From: Cohaesibacter celericrescens
GTDB taxonomy: Bacteria > Pseudomonadota > Alphaproteobacteria > Rhizobiales > Cohaesibacteraceae
DNA: 64,000 nt
Direction: 5' to 3'
NCBI RefSeq assembly: GCF_002866925.1
Contig: NZ_PKUQ01000031.1
Location: 310,001-374,000, forward strand
Shown: positions 9,298-18,661 of the stretch, piece after piece
How positions within the stretch are numbered: position 1 is the stretch's first letter
How the letters are laid out: each line of letters starts with the position of its first letter
The notes under the pieces: generated by a model
Told to the model about the DNA's origin: nothing
Database searches by the model: none
Seen by the model: only the letters and a program-made list of their open reading frames with translations
Position numbers and translations under genes: made by a program

Positions 9298-9438
9298 TCA
9301 GGTTCTATGGTAGAGCTCAATCCACTTGAGGAATGGCCGCCATTCGGGGCTTTCCAACGGATCTGCGAAGGCGTTCTTACGTCCCTTTTGTGGTTTGAAT
9401 GTGGATGTCCAAAGATACAGGCTTTGTATTTGCGACAT
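9298..9438 (-). CDS. Possible 46-residue protein of unknown function
   Basis: A short reading frame starting MSQIQSLYLW, with a good Shine-Dalgarno (GAGAGGAAA) just upstream and TGA stop at the far end. It is rich in Trp, Lys and Pro and has no membrane segment or recognised motif. It lies divergent to the LysR gene and downstream-facing towards the PAP2 gene start. The frame stays open upstream to about 9690, so a longer version is possible. Coding status is uncertain. Conservation of the peptide in relatives would decide. Confidence 0.35.
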   Translation of the reverse strand: MSQIQSLYLWTSTFKPQKGRKNAFADPLESPEWRPFLKWIELYHRT

Positions 9439-9680
9439 AGGATTTCCTCTCAATTTGGCACAGATCGACCGGTCGCGCTTTGCGATAACAAAGGCTTTGA
9501 GATCAGTGAATGCTGGATTGTCGGTGGTCGTTTGGGTGTGACTTGCGCAAGGCTGCGAAATGCGCACCGGTGTTGTTTCAAACATAGCATCGTCAGAAGG
9601 CGCGGTGTAGATTGCTGAATGAAAATCGCTTTTCACCGGTGTGTGTTGAAAGCAACCGGGTTTGCGCAGAGTATCAGGAT

Positions 9681-10547
9681 ATGGAATCAAGCTGGGACGA
9701 TCTAAAACTGTTTCTTTATGTCGCCGAAGAAGGCGGTTTGTCTGCGGCTGCGACGCGTACCGGCATCAGCGCCCCGACGATCGGTCGACGCATGCTGGCG
9801 CTTGAGCGGACGATGAATCGTATTTTGTTCGAACGGAGTCGTCGGGGCTATGAGCTCGCCGCCGATGGACTTGCCTTGCTTGAACGCGTCAGGGAAATGG
9901 AACGGGTGTCGTCAGATATATCTGCATGGCATGGTGGCGCTTTTCAAGATCCCTTCGTTGGCCTTGCCGGTGACGCCTGGCTGGCCCGTTTTCTAGCCAA
10001 CCACAGCGATCAGTTATCAAATGGTCCGGGGGATGTGCGCTTTTGCTGCATGGACGCGCATGCCGGTCTCAGTATGGCCAATCGGGACAGCGATATTGCC
10101 ATCATTGCTGAGCCTCCCAAGAGCGGCAATTTTGCCGTCCGTCCGTCGGTCTCCGTGGCGTATGCCGTTTATCAACATCCAGATTTGGGAAAGGCAGAGG
10201 ATCGCCCTTGGGTGTCCCTTGGCAAAGAAGAATCGCGGTTTGCCGCTGACCGCTGGGTTTTTGAGCATTTTGATTTGAGCGTTTATGGCTGGACCAACAG
10301 CCCTCATGTGCTGTTGCAGATGATTGTCTCGGGCCAAGGGCGCGGCGTGTTGCCCTGCTTCATCGGTGACAGCCATAGGGAACTCGAGCGAGCCAGCGAT
10401 GTCATCCAAGACCTGACGACGCGCTTGCATATTGTGGTCAATGATGATGACCGGCATCGACCTGAAGTGCGTTTGATGCTGGATCGAGTGGCGGCGTTGC
10501 TGACCGATCATGCGGCGCTATTTGCAGGACAAATGTCTCGGGGCTAG
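9681..10547 (+). CDS. LysR-type transcriptional regulator
   Basis: 288 residues from the ATG at 9681. An ATG-like start at 9612 would add 23 residues that do not fit the family. The N-terminal winged helix-turn-helix covers about 4-63 (WDDLKLFLYVAEEGGLSAAA, then ISAPTIGRRMLALE), followed by a shorter, divergent substrate-binding domain. This form, with a truncated effector domain, matches alphaproteobacterial regulators related to the VtlR/AaeR-like groups, but the target is unknown. The divergent neighbour is the possible 46-residue frame at 9298-9438. The stop overlaps that of the convergent membrane protein gene in the tetranucleotide CTAG. Confidence 0.85.
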   Translation: MESSWDDLKLFLYVAEEGGLSAAATRTGISAPTIGRRMLALERTMNRILFERSRRGYELAADGLALLERVREMERVSSDISAWHGGAFQDPFVGLAGDAWLARFLANHSDQLSNGPGDVRFCCMDAHAGLSMANRDSDIAIIAEPPKSGNFAVRPSVSVAYAVYQHPDLGKAEDRPWVSLGKEESRFAADRWVFEHFDLSVYGWTNSPHVLLQMIVSGQGRGVLPCFIGDSHRELERASDVIQDLTTRLHIVVNDDDRHRPEVRLMLDRVAALLTDHAALFAGQMSRG

Positions 10548-10996
10548 AGAGACTTGGGGCGATTGTCCTTGGTTCTCTGCACGATGCCTGCACCACGGCC
10601 AGCAATCAGCCAATAGACAAAGCCGCCAACCAGACCAGCTGCCAGGGCACGCATGTCCAATGCAATGGCAAGACTGTCCACCGGTTCACCCGGCGCATGG
10701 GTGGCAAACAGGGATAGAGCGAGGCCAAAGCCCAGATAGATCCACAAGCTGCGCCAAGAGAAAAATTCGGTAATCATCAACCCCAGAATGGCGGGATAAA
10801 AGGCAATTGAGCCCAGCGTTCCTGCCAGAAAAACACCGGTGAAGAGGGTGAAGGCATTCTCGACAGTCGGATCGCTCGCCGGTGCGGGGTCCATGGAGAA
10901 GACGGCAAAGCTGAGGAAAATGCCTGCAGCGAGAATAGCCAAGATCAGCCCGAACGGGACCATCATGAGGCGGGCGAGGAGACGGGAAAAGCTCAA
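10544..10996 (-). CDS. Small integral membrane protein of unknown function
   Basis: 150 residues from a TTG at 10996, chosen because an AGGATAT sequence lies upstream. ATG at 10966 is an alternative. Four hydrophobic segments are visible (about 13-35, 54-78, 85-105 and 120-140), separated by short loops, including an acidic loop SMDPAPASDPTVE. I do not recognise a family with certainty. It lies 43 bases downstream of rlmN on the same strand, so it is probably cotranscribed. It is convergent with the LysR gene, sharing a CTAG at the stops. Confidence 0.7.
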   Translation of the reverse strand: MSFSRLLARLMMVPFGLILAILAAGIFLSFAVFSMDPAPASDPTVENAFTLFTGVFLAGTLGSIAFYPAILGLMITEFFSWRSLWIYLGFGLALSLFATHAPGEPVDSLAIALDMRALAAGLVGGFVYWLIAGRGAGIVQRTKDNRPKSL

Positions 10997-11039
10997 CGAA
11001 TCATATCCTGTTTGCAATGGAATAGGCGTGCGAGATCGG

Positions 11040-12362
11040 TTACGCCACGTCCTCTTCTTCCATATCGTCATCCATGCCGTCGCCTGCAAGGTTGGACAGG
11101 CGCATTCTTTCCAGTGCTTCCAACTCTGCTTCCAGCCTGTCGCGGTCAACTTTGCGCATGCGCTCGGTTTCGGATTTCAGCTGACCACAGGCGGCAAAAA
11201 TATCACGGCCGCGCGGGGTGCGGACCGGAGAGGCATAGCCAGCCCGGTTGATGAAGTCCGCGAAGGTTTCGATTTGATCCCAATCGGAGCATTCATGCTG
11301 AGTGCCGGGCCAAGGGTTAAACGGGATGAGGTTGATTTTTGCCGGAATGCCGCGCAGCATTTTAACCAACTGGCGGGCGTCTTCGAGAGAGTCGTTGACG
11401 CCCTTGAGCATGACATATTCAAACGTGATACGTCTGGCATTGGAAACACCGGGATAGGTGCGGCACGCTTCAAGCAGGTCTTTGAGGGGCCATTTTTTGT
11501 TGATTGGTACCAGTTCATCACGCAATGTATCATTGGTGGCGTGCAGAGAGATAGCCAGAGCGCAACCTACCTCGGCACCGATGCGCTCGATATTGGGCAC
11601 ATGACCTGATGTAGACAAGGTGACGCGACGTTTGGAGATGGAGAGGCCTTCGCCATCAGACATGATCAACATGGCTTGTTTGACATGGTCATAGTTGAAC
11701 AAAGGTTCGCCCATGCCCATCATCACCACATTGGTGACAAACCGGCCTGTTTTGGGGACGATTGCGTTACTGTCCGGCTCGCGTTCGGGGAAATCATTGA
11801 GCATTTCGCGTGCGACGCGCAGCTGGGCGATAATTTCTTCGGCGGTCAGGTTACGGACCAGTTTTTGCGTGCCGGTGTGGCAGAAGGTGCAATTGAGCGT
11901 GCAGCCGACCTGACTGGAGACACATAGCGTGCCGCGTTTGTTGTCCGGGATATAAACGGTTTCCACTTCCACCGGTCTGCCTGCGCCGCGTGGCGGGAAC
12001 CGCAACAGCCATTTGCGGGTGCCGTCAACCGAGATTTGTTCGGCAACCAGCTCGGGGTGGGTGACGGTATAGACCAGATCCATTTTGGCGCGCAGATCTT
12101 TGGACATATTGGTCATCTGGTCAAAAGAATAGGCGCCACGCACGTAAATCCAGTTCCAGATCTGCGCAACGCGCATGCGGACTTGTTTGTCTGCAACTCC
12201 AACCCGGCGCATGGCCTCGCCCAACTCATCACGATCCATGCCGACCAGATTGAGCTTGTCCGGATCGAGTGTCGGCCATTTTTGGCCTTGTGGAATCGCG
12301 ATTTCAACAGGTGCAGTCGGAGTCGAGAGAGTGGTGGCAGGCTGTGTTGTGGCGTGTGTCAT
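11040..12362 (-). CDS. rlmN: RlmN, 23S rRNA A2503 / tRNA A37 C2-methyltransferase
   Basis: Radical-SAM enzyme that methylates C2 of A2503 in 23S rRNA and A37 in some tRNAs. The radical-SAM cysteines are C154, C158 and C161 in [12 protein letters not shown], and the second catalytic cysteine is C392 in the segment [10 protein letters not shown]. The GMGEP motif is near 216-220. At 440 residues it is longer than the E. coli protein, with about 35 extra residues at the N-terminus and an acidic tail ([10 protein letters not shown]) at the C-terminus, both common in Alphaproteobacteria. The next gene on the strand is the small membrane protein 43 bases away. Confidence 0.97.
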   Translation of the reverse strand: MTHATTQPATTLSTPTAPVEIAIPQGQKWPTLDPDKLNLVGMDRDELGEAMRRVGVADKQVRMRVAQIWNWIYVRGAYSFDQMTNMSKDLRAKMDLVYTVTHPELVAEQISVDGTRKWLLRFPPRGAGRPVEVETVYIPDNKRGTLCVSSQVGCTLNCTFCHTGTQKLVRNLTAEEIIAQLRVAREMLNDFPEREPDSNAIVPKTGRFVTNVVMMGMGEPLFNYDHVKQAMLIMSDGEGLSISKRRVTLSTSGHVPNIERIGAEVGCALAISLHATNDTLRDELVPINKKWPLKDLLEACRTYPGVSNARRITFEYVMLKGVNDSLEDARQLVKMLRGIPAKINLIPFNPWPGTQHECSDWDQIETFADFINRAGYASPVRTPRGRDIFAACGQLKSETERMRKVDRDRLEAELEALERMRLSNLAGDGMDDDMEEEDVA

Positions 12363-12554
12363 GGCTTAGTCCCGCTGTTTGGTTGCGGGCCCTCTTTTCA
12401 AGGTCGACCGCCCGTTTGCGGTCCTTGGAAAACACCATTCCGGACCGACTGATTTGCGCGCCTTGGGTGCGTGCCCAACGCTAAACCAGCCATGATCCTT
12501 GCCCTTTAGCCAAATTGCCATCAGGGGGTGTTCTGTGAAGTGGGGTGTATAATG

Positions 12555-12585
12555 CAAAAAAGCGGCCTTGTCAGCCGCTTTTTCG
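12555..12585 (-). terminator. Terminator of the ialB-family gene
   Basis: GCGGC and GCCGC arms (about 12562-12566 and 12574-12578) are extended by A- and T-runs on each side, forming a bidirectional rho-independent terminator about 40 bases past the ialB-like stop. Confidence 0.8.
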
Positions 12586-12622
12586 AATCAGATGTCTTTC
12601 TTGCCTGCTGCTCGCCAAGAGC

Positions 12623-13144
12623 CTAGTTGCAGGAAGCGAGCGCTTTCCTCGTTGCGGCAGTGATGCCGGACAACGAGTAAGTGTCAACGGTCACTGTGCC
12701 ACGGCTGGATGTGCCACGGACAACCATGGAAGACCCCTTACGCATCGCTGCGACAAGTCGTGCTTCTTCGGCTGCATTTTCAAGCCACGCACCGTCACCT
12801 GATGTATACAGGGTGAATCTGTCGGAGCCGACCTGAATAGAGGTCTTTGAGCCTTCTTTATAAGGATAACCGGTGATCACGTTGACTTCCTCGCGGACGC
12901 CTTCACGAGGTCGGGTTGTAACAAAGAAATAAACCGGGTCACGGTTCACATTCTTTGGCTCCATGTCTTTGGGCTGACTGACAGCGAAACACATTTTGCC
13001 GCGCTGTGGGTCATTAAAGACGTAAGCGCCCCAATCTTTGAATTGTTCTACACGCGTTGCCGCTCCCTGCGCTGAAGCTGCAGTTGTGGAAAGGGCGGTA
13101 AGGGCGAAAAGTGCGGCTGCACCAAGGATTTTTACGCTTTTCAT
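12623..13144 (-). CDS. Invasion-associated locus B (IalB) family protein
   Basis: 173 residues with a Sec signal peptide (about 1-26, ending ASAQG) and a mature periplasmic domain of the IalB family, named after a Bartonella protein linked to erythrocyte invasion. Members are widespread in free-living Rhizobiales, so the name does not imply virulence. Family features seen are the segment FKDWGAYVF at about 35-43, a pair of conserved cysteines (C52 and the near-terminal C172, possibly a disulfide), and the VYFFVTTRP strand. The start is supported by an AGG-containing sequence upstream. It has its own terminator. Confidence 0.85.
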   Translation of the reverse strand: MKSVKILGAAALFALTALSTTAASAQGAATRVEQFKDWGAYVFNDPQRGKMCFAVSQPKDMEPKNVNRDPVYFFVTTRPREGVREEVNVITGYPYKEGSKTSIQVGSDRFTLYTSGDGAWLENAAEEARLVAAMRKGSSMVVRGTSSRGTVTVDTYSLSGITAATRKALASCN

Positions 13145-13413
13145 GTCTACCTGTCGCTGTTCGACTGGATGCCAACAGGAGCCAAGGGCTCCAATTCATT
13201 CACTCTACATTTACCAAAGATGGGGTTACCAAACTGTGAAGCAATCGGGAATTTTGCGCATTTTCTGCATCACACCCAATCATAAACGCAAATTTGAACC
13301 GGTTTTTGGTTTGATTAATGGCAGAGTTCAGGGCAAATGCGGCAATAGCAGGGCATTGTTGCAAGTTGGCCTGTATCGGCCGTGCAAAGCATCTTTTAAG
13401 CGGTGGATCTCTC

Positions 13414-13956
13414 TTATCCTTTGAGTGCATCCGGTGTTCCAGAGCGGAATCTGGGTTTGCCATGCAAGTGGACGCGCTCTTGGGTTGGCCCCCCGACTCG
13501 TACGGGTCGTTCGGTGAAACCGCCCATGGACTGAACCCGATCATACATGATTATGGCACCTGCGGTGGCGACATTGAGACAAAAGCGGGTCGGGATCTTG
13601 ATGATGAACTCGCATTGGTCCTGCATGACACGGGTCAGGTTGCCACGCTCCGGCCCCAAGAGATAAGCGGCCTTGGTGGGGTGGCGAAAGGATGGCAGCG
13701 ATACCGCATCATCCGTCAGCTCAACACCGACCAACCGGCAATCCTTTGGCAACAGCATGTCTTGTGGTGTGTCCCAAGGGTAGTAGGGTATGTGATCTGA
13801 GCTGCGGGAGGTATCCGTGCCGGGGCGAGAGAATCGCTTTTCAGCTGCGATGGTGAAAAAGAAACTGGCCCCGAATGCGTGGGCTGTGCGTACCAGATTG
13901 CCAAAGTTTCCTTCTTTGGACATGCCCTCTACACCGATTGCGAAATAGCCGCGCAT
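13414..13956 (-). CDS. SpoU/TrmH-family RNA 2'-O-methyltransferase
   Basis: 180 residues with the SPOUT knot fold. GNFGNLVRTAHAFG at about 17-30 is motif 1, LLGPERGNLT near 99-108 is motif 2, and FCLNVATAGAIIMYD near 125-139 is motif 3. It methylates ribose 2'-OH in rRNA or tRNA. The target nucleoside is not clear from sequence. TrmL-like members are of similar length but this one has a distinct C-terminal extension. A GAGGGG Shine-Dalgarno precedes the start. It stands alone on the reverse strand between the IalB gene and the oxidoreductase. Confidence 0.9.
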   Translation of the reverse strand: MRGYFAIGVEGMSKEGNFGNLVRTAHAFGASFFFTIAAEKRFSRPGTDTSRSSDHIPYYPWDTPQDMLLPKDCRLVGVELTDDAVSLPSFRHPTKAAYLLGPERGNLTRVMQDQCEFIIKIPTRFCLNVATAGAIIMYDRVQSMGGFTERPVRVGGPTQERVHLHGKPRFRSGTPDALKG

Positions 13957-14222
13957 TGGCCCCTCATTTATTTATGATTTAAAAGGTTCCGCTTTGCCGC
14001 CTGATTGCTTGCGTAGTGGCTGTTTTGATGCGGAATTGCGCCTTTCTAGACCAAATGTACATAAAAAGGAACCATCGAGACGAGGGAAAATGGAGATCCC
14101 TGTTGTGGAATGCCACTCTGCCAATGGCCATGAGATCTACATCTCTTGGATAGTTTGTTGTTACTTACGGGCGTGATAGGCATCTCATAGATGCGCGTTT
14201 CACGCAAGGGATGGAGGCAGAC

Positions 14223-15197
14223 ATGCGGGCAATCATGTGTGAGGTTTTTGGATCAGCTGACCATTTGGTGTTGGCCGAGATTGAAAAACCCAAAGCGGGG
14301 CCGGGGCAAGTTTTGATCCGCGTCCGAGCGGCGGGCCTCAATTTTTTCGATACACTGATCATTCAAAACAAATATCAATTCAAGCCCGCATTGCCATTTT
14401 CTCCCGCAGGAGAAATCTCTGGTGAGATCGAAGCGGTGGGCGACGGCGTCGATGCGGCGCGGCTGGGTCAGCGTGTGGTCGCCTATGTCCGCTGGGGTGG
14501 AGCGCGGGACTATATTGTCATTGATGAGGGCGAAGTGATTGTCATGCCTGATGGGCTCGGGTTCAATGAGGCCGCCGGATTGATGATCACCTATGGTACG
14601 ACCATTTATGCCCTGCGAAGTCGGGCCAACTTGCAGCCCGGTGAAAGCCTGGCTGTATTGGGAGCCGCTGGCGGGGTTGGACTGGCTGCCGTTGAAATTG
14701 GCAAGCTGATGGGGGCCAACGTGATCGCCTGCGCTTCGTCACAAGACAAATTGGATCTTTGTGCCGCTCATAGTGCGGATGAATTGGTAAATTATACCGA
14801 GGTCGATCTGAAGCTGAGGTTGAAGGCGCTGACGTCAGGACAGGGGGTGGATGTGGTTTACGATCCGGTTGGCGGTGATCTGTCGGAAGCCGCTTTGCGG
14901 GCTACCGCTTGGTATGGGCGGTTTTTGGTGATTGGCTTTGCTTCGGGCACCATCCCGAAAATGCGGCTCAATCTGGTCATGCTGAAGAGTGTCGACGTGC
15001 TTGGTGTTTTTTGGGGTGAGGCTATCGTCCGCGACCCTAACGGTCATGCGCAGAATATGGCGCTTATCATGGACTGGGTAGCACGTGGGGATTTGAAGCC
15101 GCATATCGGCCATATTTACCCCTTGGAAGACACGCCCAAAGCCATTGCGTCGATTGCCAATCGGCAGGCCAAAGGCAAGGTGATTATCGCTCTCTGA
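14223..15197 (+). CDS. NADPH:quinone oxidoreductase family (zinc-free MDR)
   Basis: 324 residues from the ATG at 14223, which sits six bases after a GGAGG Shine-Dalgarno. A frame start at 14211 would overlap that site. It belongs to the medium-chain dehydrogenase/reductase family without the zinc-ligand set, like quinone oxidoreductase Qor. The Rossmann dinucleotide motif GAAGGVGLAAVE is at about 147-158, and the N-terminal GroES-like domain covers 1-120. It likely reduces quinones or alkenals with NADPH. It is probably a single-gene unit. The preceding 266 bases hold no other gene that I can support. Confidence 0.88.
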   Translation: MRAIMCEVFGSADHLVLAEIEKPKAGPGQVLIRVRAAGLNFFDTLIIQNKYQFKPALPFSPAGEISGEIEAVGDGVDAARLGQRVVAYVRWGGARDYIVIDEGEVIVMPDGLGFNEAAGLMITYGTTIYALRSRANLQPGESLAVLGAAGGVGLAAVEIGKLMGANVIACASSQDKLDLCAAHSADELVNYTEVDLKLRLKALTSGQGVDVVYDPVGGDLSEAALRATAWYGRFLVIGFASGTIPKMRLNLVMLKSVDVLGVFWGEAIVRDPNGHAQNMALIMDWVARGDLKPHIGHIYPLEDTPKAIASIANRQAKGKVIIAL

Positions 15198-15243
15198 CCC
15201 CTTTGTGGGTCGCGTGATTCAAATGTTTCGAGTGGTGCTGTTA

Positions 15244-15675
15244 TCAACGTTCGACATGGATGTCATGCTCAGACAGAGCCTGCTTGGCGTGCAAGCGATG
15301 CTCTGGTGTTATATGGGCATGAACTGTTTTAAGCGCGGCAGCCAATATGGCCAAATCATCGCCAAAGCCGACACCCAGAATGACGTCCGGGATAAAGTCG
15401 ATCGGCATGACAAAATAGGCCAACGCACCAATCAGGGTGAGGCGGACCTTGAAAGGGGTTTTGGCGTCAAAGGCACAATAATATCCTGCGACGACATCTT
15501 CCATGATCGGTATTTGGCGGGCGGCTTTCTTCATCACAGACCAGAATTTATCGCGCACTTTACCGGCTTTGCGGGCAGCCTTTGCATCGCGATGACCGCT
15601 TTCGTCTTCGGCTACTTTTTCTGGTGGCAGAAGCTCCAGTTCATCCTCGTCATAATGCTTGTGCATTTGTGCCAT
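15244..15675 (-). CDS. YkvA-like DUF1232 protein
   Basis: 143 residues from the ATG at 15675 (a GGGGA motif lies eight bases upstream). An upstream ATG at 15783 would add an unlikely Pro/Asn-rich leader. The C-terminal part carries the DUF1232 pattern: LTLIGALAYFVMPIDFIPDVI, with the Pro-Ile-Asp-x-Ile-Pro-Asp motif, followed by a Gly/Asp segment. The family has a hydrophobic hairpin and no assigned activity. The N-terminal 60 residues are acidic then basic. It is convergent with the oxidoreductase. Confidence 0.88.
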   Translation of the reverse strand: MAQMHKHYDEDELELLPPEKVAEDESGHRDAKAARKAGKVRDKFWSVMKKAARQIPIMEDVVAGYYCAFDAKTPFKVRLTLIGALAYFVMPIDFIPDVILGVGFGDDLAILAAALKTVHAHITPEHRLHAKQALSEHDIHVER

Positions 15676-15995
15676 CTGCGATTCCCCGTTGGTGTTCTCA
15701 GTTGAATATGGGGTGATACCATAGGAAAGCAAGTCATGGGGGGCTGTAGGAGCGGGGTGGCGGTTTGATTGCTTTCGTTGCAAATGTGGGGCGCGCTTCT
15801 CTCTGTGGCCCTGATGGTTTGTTGTTGACTAGTCTGCTTTATCAAACGGAATAATAGATTCTAATAATACTTATCTCATTGTATTATATGTAATATAACG
15901 TCGCAGTAGACGTACACGTAAATTTGAGATACCTCTCAATCACAAGAGCTCGATTAGAGCGGCTCTGAATGGGCAAGTAGAGGAGAGGGATCAAA

Positions 15996-16781
15996 ATGGA
16001 AATCAAAACCGCAAAGGCGGCCATTGTCACCGGTGGTGCTTCTGGCCTTGGTGAGGCTACTGCGCGGCGTTTGGCTGCAAAAGGGGCAAAAGTGGCTCTG
16101 TTTGACATGAATGTCGAGCGGGGTGAAAAAGTCGCCAGTGAAATTGGCGGGCTGTTCTGCTGCGTGGATGTGACCGATGAAGCGAGCGTTGATGCGGCTC
16201 TCACAGTGGCGCGCAGTGCACACGGGCAAGAAGCGATTTTGGTCAATTGTGCGGGCATCGTTGCGGGCAAAAAAACAGTCAGTCGGGATCGTGAAACCGG
16301 AGTCTTGAAGGCGCATGATCTGTCTTTGTTTGCAAAGGTGATCGAGGTGAATCTGATAGGCACCTTCCATATGATTTCCAAATGTGCGACCGGCATGGCC
16401 GGACAAGATGCTTTGGACGACAATGGTACACGTGGTGTGATCGTCAACACCGCGTCGGTTGCGGCCATTGACGGGCAAATGGGGCAGGCCGCCTATTCTG
16501 CCTCTAAAGGCGGTATTGTGGGGCTGACATTGCCGGTGGCGCGGGATCTAGCACGGGAAGGCATTCGGGTCTGTGCAATTTTGCCGGGGCTATTCCATAC
16601 GCCGATGTTTGATAGTTTGCCTGCCGATGTTGTGGAGTCTCTGGGCGCGAAAACGCCTTTCCCCAACCGCTTGGGGACTGGCGATGAATATGCCAAACTG
16701 GTTCAGCATATTGTCGAGAATGATATGCTCAATGGTGAGGCTATCCGTCTGGATGGTGCCATTCGGTTGGAGCCTAAATAA
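15996..16781 (+). CDS. Short-chain dehydrogenase, 3-hydroxyacyl-CoA dehydrogenase type II-like
   Basis: 261-residue SDR with the NAD-binding GGASGLGE at 13-20, Ser154, Tyr167 and Lys171 (YSASK), and an NAG-like NCAG near 84-87. The long segment between strands 4 and 5 and the PGLFHTPM segment (near 196) resemble HSD10/type II 3-hydroxyacyl-CoA dehydrogenases, so fatty acyl-CoA beta-oxidation is the likely role. Substrate cannot be fixed from sequence. A GAGAGGGA site precedes the start. The gene is alone on its strand and shares a bidirectional terminator with purH. Confidence 0.9.
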   Translation: MEIKTAKAAIVTGGASGLGEATARRLAAKGAKVALFDMNVERGEKVASEIGGLFCCVDVTDEASVDAALTVARSAHGQEAILVNCAGIVAGKKTVSRDRETGVLKAHDLSLFAKVIEVNLIGTFHMISKCATGMAGQDALDDNGTRGVIVNTASVAAIDGQMGQAAYSASKGGIVGLTLPVARDLAREGIRVCAILPGLFHTPMFDSLPADVVESLGAKTPFPNRLGTGDEYAKLVQHIVENDMLNGEAIRLDGAIRLEPK

Positions 16782-16798
16782 GCTAAAGCAGCCAGCTT

Positions 16799-16840
16799 CA
16801 AAAAAGCCCGGATCAGTATACTGACCCGGGCTTTTTTGTT
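16799..16840. terminator. Bidirectional terminator between the SDR gene and purH
   Basis: GCCCGG and CCGGGC arms enclose a palindromic CAGT-AT-ACTG centre, flanked by an A-run and a T-run. It is long and nearly perfect, so it should stop both convergent transcripts. Confidence 0.9.
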
Positions 16841-16867
16841 GCTTCTTTATGTCGTCTGGCACCGTGC

Positions 16868-18481
16868 CTAGTGGCGGAAGTGGCGCATGCCGGTCATGAC
16901 CATGGCAAGGCCAGCTTCGTCGGCAGCATCGATCACGTCCTGATCCCGCATGGAGCCACCCGGCTGAATAACGGCGGTGGCGCCAGCCGCTGCTGCGGCC
17001 AAGAGACCATCCGCAAAGGGGAAGAAAGCGTCTGATGCGACAACGCAGCCGTTGGTTAGCGGCTCTGGATGTCCAGCGGCCTCGGCGGCGTCTTCTGCTT
17101 TGCGAGCCGCAATGCGGGCCGAATCTACGCGGCTCATCTGGCCCGCTCCGACACCGACTGTTGCGCCGTCTTTGACATAGACAATGGCGTTGGATTTGAC
17201 ATGCTTGCAGACGCGGAAGGCAAATTTCAGATCGGCCAGTTCCTGTTCGCTAGGCTGGCGTTTGGTGACGATCTTGAGATCAAGATCGTCGATATTGCCA
17301 TTGTCGCGGTTCTGAACCAGCAAACCACCGGAGACCGATTTGACGGTCATGCTTTCTTCGCGCGGATCGGCGAGAGAGCCAGCCAGCAACAGGCGTAGGT
17401 TTTTTTTGGATGCGATCAGTGCCTTGGCATCATCGGTGGCGTCCGGCGCGATGATGACTTCGGTGAAGATCTTGATGATTTCCGTTGCTGCTTCTGCGTC
17501 AAGGGTTTTGTTCAATGCTACAATGCCGCCAAAGGCCGAAACAGGGTCGCATTCCAGTGCCTTCTCATAGGCGTCTTTCAGGCTGCTGCCCGTCGCCACG
17601 CCGCATGGGTTGGCATGTTTGATGATGGCGACGGCTGACGTGATGGACGGATCAAACTCGCTGACCAGCTCAAAAGCTGCATCGGTGTCGTTGATGTTGT
17701 TGTAGGAAAGTTTTTTGCCTTGCACTTGGGTTGCAGTGGCGACGCCGGGGCGGGTGGAGGCCGTTTTGTAGAAGCCCGCTTTTTGGTGGGGGTTTTCACC
17801 ATAGCGCATCACTTCGGCCAACTCACCGCCAAAGGCGCGATAGGTGGGGGACTCAATAGCCAAAGCGTCTGCGAACCAGCCCGAGATGGCGGCGTCATAG
17901 GCCGCCGTGCGGGCGAAGGCTTTGGCTGCATAGCCTTTGCGGGCTTCAACCGGCACACCGCCATGTTCATTGATCAGCGCCAACAAGTCCACATAATCAG
18001 CGGGGTCCACCAATGTGGTGACAAAGGCATGGTTCTTGGCCGATGCGCGGATCATTGCAGGGCCACCAATATCGATATTTTCAACGGTGGTCGCGTAATC
18101 AGCGCCTTTTTTGATGGTTTCCTCAAATGGGTAGAGATTGACAACCAGCAGGTCAATTTCCGGAATACCGTGTTCTTTCATAGCGTCTGTATGGGCTGCA
18201 ACGCTGCGGGCACCAAGAAGGCCGCCGTGGACACGTGGATGCAGGGTTTTGACGCGACCATCCATGATTTCGGGAAATTCTGTGATTTCGGAAACATCTT
18301 TGACTGCAATGCCTGCATCGGCAATTGCCTTGCAGGTGCCACCCGTTGAGACCAGCTCAACGCCTTTGTCGGCCAAGGCTTTGGCAAATTCGATGATGCC
18401 AGATTTATCGGAAACGGACAGCAACGCGCGTTTGATTGGAACTATTTCCGGTGCGGTCACGGAAAGAGGAGCTACGGACAT
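16868..18481 (-). CDS. purH: Bifunctional AICAR formyltransferase / IMP cyclohydrolase
   Basis: Carries the last two steps of de novo purine synthesis. 537 residues from the ATG at 18481. An upstream ATG at 18511 exists, but AGGTTG sits before the inner one. The N-terminal IMP cyclohydrolase part has a methylglyoxal-synthase-like fold ([11 protein letters not shown] near the start), and the C-terminal formyltransferase has KHANPCG and [10 protein letters not shown] signatures. It is the last gene of a leftward group with the heparinase-like gene and rsmB, an order known from several Rhizobiales. Confidence 0.97.
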   Translation of the reverse strand: MSVAPLSVTAPEIVPIKRALLSVSDKSGIIEFAKALADKGVELVSTGGTCKAIADAGIAVKDVSEITEFPEIMDGRVKTLHPRVHGGLLGARSVAAHTDAMKEHGIPEIDLLVVNLYPFEETIKKGADYATTVENIDIGGPAMIRASAKNHAFVTTLVDPADYVDLLALINEHGGVPVEARKGYAAKAFARTAAYDAAISGWFADALAIESPTYRAFGGELAEVMRYGENPHQKAGFYKTASTRPGVATATQVQGKKLSYNNINDTDAAFELVSEFDPSITSAVAIIKHANPCGVATGSSLKDAYEKALECDPVSAFGGIVALNKTLDAEAATEIIKIFTEVIIAPDATDDAKALIASKKNLRLLLAGSLADPREESMTVKSVSGGLLVQNRDNGNIDDLDLKIVTKRQPSEQELADLKFAFRVCKHVKSNAIVYVKDGATVGVGAGQMSRVDSARIAARKAEDAAEAAGHPEPLTNGCVVASDAFFPFADGLLAAAAAGATAVIQPGGSMRDQDVIDAADEAGLAMVMTGMRHFRH

Positions 18482-18661
18482 TGGGCAACCTGCAAATTGG
18501 GGTGAAAGCAACGCTCAGGATCGGCTTGTGGATCCGAGTTTTCTGAGCCAAGCGGTATCATATTTGCGGTCTGAGGGGAACAATCTATTTGGTACGGTTT
18601 GGCATCATCATGATGCCTTTTGGGCATCAATTGCGTAAATCCCTAAAGGAGAAGCTTGGGA

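Noticed and set aside
10839..11609. 256-codon forward frame across rlmN
   Set aside because: It overlaps rlmN, which has complete radical-SAM motifs. The translation has no recognised domain.
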